From RDYJ01 sp034931405 (GTDB lineage: Bacteria > Cyanobacteriota > Cyanobacteriia > Cyanobacteriales > Nostocaceae), in NCBI RefSeq assembly GCF_034931405.1, contig NZ_JAYGHA010000013.1, positions 1 through 64,000 of the forward strand: a DNA stretch of 64,000 bases. The letters are read 5' to 3'. A program made the translations under genes and the position numbers. The notes beneath the pieces were generated by a model. The model had not been told where the DNA came from. It did no database searches and was given only the letters and a program-made list of their open reading frames with translations. Of this stretch, positions 60,569 to 64,000 are shown piece after piece (the first letter of the stretch is position 1; each line of letters opens with the position of its first letter).

Positions 60569-61918
60569 TTACAAAGTGTATGTGAAATCTTCTACCAATA
60601 TTCCTGGAACTAAACTACCACCTAATTGGCGACTGCTGTATGTTCCAACTTCGGGAATAAATTCTTGAAAGTTAGTTAAATCAACTAAATTTTCTGCTCC
60701 CCAAAAACGATAAAGACTTTCATCAAAACGTAAATTTTCAATTGGTGCGACTATTTCCCCATTTTCTACCCAAAAGCAAGCATAACGGGTCATACCTGTA
60801 ATTCTACCAGTTGGGCGATCGCTCCAGTTTAAATAATGCAAATTAGAAACATATAATCCTGTATCTAAACTAGATAAAATCTGCTCAAAAGCCAAATTAC
60901 CTGTACTTATTTCTGGAGAACGCAAGGTTTCTGAAGCATTAGCACCATTAGCAGGCTTATTATATTCCTTCGCTGTGCGGGAATTAACCAAGCTATTTAC
61001 CAAAACTCCTTTATCTATTAAAGTTAACTCCGATGCTGCCATTTCTCCCAAGTTATTAAATCTAGGAACTAAACCCAATTTAAAGTTTTCCTTTAAAATA
61101 AATTTTGGTGAAAGTTGTTTTTCTTGACGTGATAAAGCAGCTAAAGCACTATTACCCTGTTGAATATCAGCTTCACTAATAGCACCCCAGGAAAGCATAC
61201 CCAATAAATCAGCTACCGCAGCGGGAGCAAAATAAGTTTTATATTGTCCTTTTGGCAATTCTTTAACAGGACGAGATAGCATTTCTAATTGCTGCTTACC
61301 ATCATTTATTTTAGCTAAATAAGCGGTTTCATTCCATTCAATATCGGCAAAAGTTCCTTTTACAGCTTGTCCTAATGCCATAAATAAGGAATAATCTAAA
61401 TTAAAATAATCGGTAGCAAACCAGTGTTTTTGTCCGCTAGAATCACCATAACCTCTGATGACAATTCCTCCAGCATATATTCCAGTAAAATCTAAATTAG
61501 CAACAGTTTCTAGAATACTGGTAACTAATATTTCTGGAGTTAGTAACTTACCAATATTAACTTCTCTACTGCTATTATTTCCTGATGGTATTACTAAATA
61601 AGGATCAACTGGTAATAATGGTAATTCATCACGTAATTCTTGTAAAGCTGTGTATGCTAATTCCCAATCTATTTCCCAATTACCAGTAAAGGGAAATTGA
61701 CGAAAACTAATGCGTTGATTTGCTATTAATGTCAGTTGAATCGAACCATCATTAACATAACCTGTTTGTCTAACTTTCGCACAATTAAAGCGGGTAAATT
61801 GACTAGTTTCGCTGCTGAGTCTCACCGTAAAATGTTCATTTTCTGCTTTTTTAATCAGCAGAGTTTCCACAAGTTGATTAAAAGTTTTTTCTAACGTTGA
61901 TAATTCTGCAATTTTCAT
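60569..61918 (-). CDS. TldD/PmbA family protein (PmbA/TldE-like)
   Basis: This 449-residue protein belongs to the TldD/PmbA metalloprotease family, which in other bacteria forms a TldD-TldE pair that degrades or matures peptides. The C-terminal part shows the typical TGRITGMTRYACFWVENGEI and LHYLNWSDRPTG segments. I see no HExxxH zinc motif, so it is the PmbA/TldE type (non-catalytic partner). Its partner is not in the window. It starts 3 bp after a Uma2 gene on the same strand. Confidence 0.85.
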   Translation of the reverse strand: MKIAELSTLEKTFNQLVETLLIKKAENEHFTVRLSSETSQFTRFNCAKVRQTGYVNDGSIQLTLIANQRISFRQFPFTGNWEIDWELAYTALQELRDELPLLPVDPYLVIPSGNNSSREVNIGKLLTPEILVTSILETVANLDFTGIYAGGIVIRGYGDSSGQKHWFATDYFNLDYSLFMALGQAVKGTFADIEWNETAYLAKINDGKQQLEMLSRPVKELPKGQYKTYFAPAAVADLLGMLSWGAISEADIQQGNSALAALSRQEKQLSPKFILKENFKLGLVPRFNNLGEMAASELTLIDKGVLVNSLVNSRTAKEYNKPANGANASETLRSPEISTGNLAFEQILSSLDTGLYVSNLHYLNWSDRPTGRITGMTRYACFWVENGEIVAPIENLRFDESLYRFWGAENLVDLTNFQEFIPEVGTYSSRQLGGSLVPGILVEDFTYTL

Positions 61919-61921
61919 TTT

Positions 61922-62644
61922 TTAAATTGTCTCTGGATCAATATTTAGTTCTCTTAATTTTGCTGCTAAACGTTCAGCTTTTCTAGCTTCCTGTTCTGCT
62001 CTTTCAGCTTCTCGTGCTGCTCTTTTGGCTTCCTCTTCTGCGGTTTCTTCTGGTGTAGGTACTAATTCTCCTTCTGGGGTAAAATACCGTAACAACCCTT
62101 CATTAATTCCTAAATATAAACCTAATTGCTCACTCCACAAATATCCTTTTTCATTTGCTGCTAAAGGTTGATATTTATTATCTACTAAATGAAAACCAGC
62201 AAATTCTAATGTATAAGGATCAAACCAAAAATAATCAGGTGTTCTAAATGTATTTTGATAAAGTTCTTTTTTATATCCTCTATCAGTGGTAGCTGTAGTT
62301 GGTGAAAGAATTTCTAAAATGAAATTGGGATATTTACCATTTTCTTCCCACACTACCCAACTTTTACGAGTCTTGCGTTCAGTTCCCAAAACAACAAAAA
62401 AATCAGGACCCCGGAAAAATTCTGATTTCTTTTGGTGAGGACTATAATAAATAGTCAGATTTCCCGCAGCATAGAAATCAGTTCTATCTTTCCACAACCA
62501 TTCTAGACATTTGAAAAGTAAAATTATTTGTCGTAGATGCAATTCTGTTTCCACGGGTGGTTCATCACTATATAAATCACTAGGGGGAAATATGACATCT
62601 AGGGAGATGTTTTCTGCAAGTTCTAATTCTTGTGCAATGATCAT
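61922..62644 (-). CDS. Uma2 family protein with charged coiled tail
   Basis: This 240-residue Uma2 protein has PDFFVVLGTE, PNFILEILSPTT, KKELYQNTF and PDYFWFDPYT, the PD-(D/E)XK-like core. The end adds an Ala/Glu/Arg-rich helix (EEEAKRAAREAERAEQ) absent from its neighbour and finishes with KLRELNIDPETI. It is about 80 percent alike by eye to the next gene and shares upstream sequence, so the two arose by tandem duplication. Confidence 0.88.
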   Translation of the reverse strand: MIIAQELELAENISLDVIFPPSDLYSDEPPVETELHLRQIILLFKCLEWLWKDRTDFYAAGNLTIYYSPHQKKSEFFRGPDFFVVLGTERKTRKSWVVWEENGKYPNFILEILSPTTATTDRGYKKELYQNTFRTPDYFWFDPYTLEFAGFHLVDNKYQPLAANEKGYLWSEQLGLYLGINEGLLRYFTPEGELVPTPEETAEEEAKRAAREAERAEQEARKAERLAAKLRELNIDPETI

Positions 62645-62701
62645 ATTGATATGGCATCAAGTAGCTATTTGTTGATTGTAGCATTAAGTAAATATTAGAG
62701 C

Positions 62702-63361
62702 CTAGATTTTCTCTGGATCAATATTTAATTCTCGTAATTTTGCTGCTAACCGTTCTGCGGTTTCTTCTGGTGTTGGGACTAAATCACCTTCAGGAGTAAA
62801 ATACCTTAATAAACCCTCATAAATTCCTAAATATAAACCTAACTGTTCACTCCATAAATATCCTTTTTCATTTGGTTCTATAGGTTGATATTTGCCATTT
62901 GTTAAATAAAAACCGGCAAATTCTAATGTATAAGGATCAAACCAAAAATAATCAGGTGTTCTAAATGTATTTTGATAAAGTTCTTTTTTAGTCACTTTAT
63001 CACTGTTTGCTGTACTGGGTGAGAGAATTTCTATAATTACATTAGGATATTTACCATCTTCGTCCCAGACTACCCAACTTTTGCGGGTTTTTCTTTCTGT
63101 TCCTAACACTACAAAAAAATCAGGACCTCTTAAATTTTCATTTTTTTTCTGGTTAGGACTATAATAAATAGTTAAATTTCCCGCAGCATAGAAATCATTT
63201 CTATCTTTCCATAACCATTTGAGACATTTAATTAAGAGCATAATTTGCTCTAAATGCAGTTCTGTTTCCACTGGTGGTTCATCGCTATATAAATCACTGG
63301 GAGGAAATACGACATCTGGGAAGATATCTTTTGTTTGTTCTATGTCTTGTGCAATGATCAT
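62702..63361 (-). CDS. Uma2 family protein, tandem paralogue
   Basis: This 219-residue paralogue of the preceding gene has the same core (PDFFVVLGTE, PNVIIEILSPST, KKELYQNTF, PDYFWFDPYT) and the same last residues (KLRELNIDPEKI) but lacks the charged helix insert. The sequence upstream of each start (ATTGATATGGCATCAAGTAG) is identical, supporting duplication of the whole unit. Confidence 0.88.
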   Translation of the reverse strand: MIIAQDIEQTKDIFPDVVFPPSDLYSDEPPVETELHLEQIMLLIKCLKWLWKDRNDFYAAGNLTIYYSPNQKKNENLRGPDFFVVLGTERKTRKSWVVWDEDGKYPNVIIEILSPSTANSDKVTKKELYQNTFRTPDYFWFDPYTLEFAGFYLTNGKYQPIEPNEKGYLWSEQLGLYLGIYEGLLRYFTPEGDLVPTPEETAERLAAKLRELNIDPEKI

Positions 63362-63488
63362 ATTGATATGGCATCAAGTAGTTGTTTGTTGATTGTAGCA
63401 TTGATTCAAGAAGATTTGACTTGTGTGTTTCAACAAATCAATAACATTCAAAATTTCTGGTGTAATTTCTATAACAGCATCATTATTT

Positions 63489-64000
63489 CTACTGCGAAAG
63501 TGAATGATTACTTTTTAGTGCAATAGATAATTGTCGTAATTTATCACTAACTTCTAAATTAGATGTTTGAGATTTTAAATTATTTGGTATTTCCGCTAAT
63601 AAAAGTGGATTTCCTTGTAACCATTCATTTAGTGCTACACCAGTCCAAGTTCCTTCTTTCTCTCTAAAACTATCAACTAAATTCTGGAGTTCTTGACGAT
63701 AATAAGACTCAAAACCCGCAGCGTCAAAAATTGCATAACGCAAATATTCTGCAAAAGCATTAATATCATTTTCCACTTCAAAAACTACAGCTTGTTGTGC
63801 AGGTATCAACTCACTAGCAACATCCATTGCTATTTGTGCGACAACTCCTGTTACTCCTAATACTTGTTGACGAATTTCTGGGTGATAAAGTAAATCTGCA
63901 CCGTATTTTACATATCTTTTGAGAACACTATAAGCAAGTTCTTTACCTATATAGTAGTTATCTACAATTTCAACATCTACTCCTAAATCTTTAATGATTT
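63489..64000 (-). CDS. Unrecognised protein, C-terminal part
   Basis: The frame is open from the right edge to its stop at 63489, giving about 170 C-terminal residues; the start lies outside the window. Visible sequence includes KDLGVDVEIVDNYYIG and later YYRQELQNLVDSFREKEG. It is soluble, acidic and mostly helical with no membrane segment. I recognise no family. Confidence 0.6.
   Translation of the reverse strand, partial: IIKDLGVDVEIVDNYYIGKELAYSVLKRYVKYGADLLYHPEIRQQVLGVTGVVAQIAMDVASELIPAQQAVVFEVENDINAFAEYLRYAIFDAAGFESYYRQELQNLVDSFREKEGTWTGVALNEWLQGNPLLLAEIPNNLKSQTSNLEVSDKLRQLSIALKSNHSLSQ

Overview
The window is chromosomal DNA of a cyanobacterium, most likely a filamentous Nostocales species (Nostoc/Anabaena/Dolichospermum type). 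The gene set is cyanobacterial: RpaB, NblB, ClpS, a complex-C cofactor assembly protein, ferredoxin-type glutamate synthase, a short RNase E with a basic C-terminal tail linked to rnhB, and PEP-CTERM proteins. GCGATCGC octamers recur, and short tandem repeats with a 7-base unit (ACTCCTG, CTGTTCC, CTTTTGC, AATCCCC) fill many gaps. Both runs of N (5610-5682 and 21613-21759) lie in or beside such repeats.

Layout, left to right. 1-5.5 kb: edge of an exported protein; a plus-strand set of radical SAM protein, DICT/degenerate-HD protein and pentapeptide-repeat protein; then a minus-strand CPBP protease. 5.7-10 kb: clpS, two small conserved genes, a CRP-like palindrome and a large TIGR03960-type radical SAM protein that carries repeat-derived insertions. 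10.7-15.3 kb: rne-rnhB, a DUF1997 gene and pheA. 15.4-21.5 kb (minus): the str operon rpsL-rpsG-fusA-tuf-rpsJ, followed by a LON-substrate-binding-domain gene. 21.8-31.8 kb: IscA/SufA-type protein, cupin, phosphodiester glycosidase, gltB and a polysaccharide deacetylase.

32.4-38.5 kb: a possible lipid-linked sugar module (SMR-type small transporter, GtrB-like polyprenyl-phosphate glycosyltransferase, and three polytopic GT-C-like or DUF2079 proteins), interrupted by an antitoxin with a broken PIN toxin. 38.7-46.7 kb: Uma2, CBS protein, NblB, a MazEF-type pair, a PEP-CTERM protein, DUF456, the complex-C assembly protein, rpaB and radA. 46.7-51.6 kb (minus): rfbB-rfbA-rfbC-rfbD for dTDP-rhamnose, with a putative rhamnosyltransferase upstream. 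52-60.4 kb: a conserved membrane protein, then rimP-nusA-ylxR-infB behind an attenuator-like hairpin. 60.5-64 kb (minus): PmbA/TldE-like protein, two tandem Uma2 genes and an unrecognised partial gene.

Most genes are housekeeping. The points most worth following are small palindromic elements inserted in frame in core enzymes (the TIGR03960-type protein and glutamate synthase), two or three MITE-like families, the CRP-type operator, the rimP leader, and the glycosyl-transfer cluster. I saw no tRNA or rRNA gene, CRISPR array, prophage or complete transposase gene.
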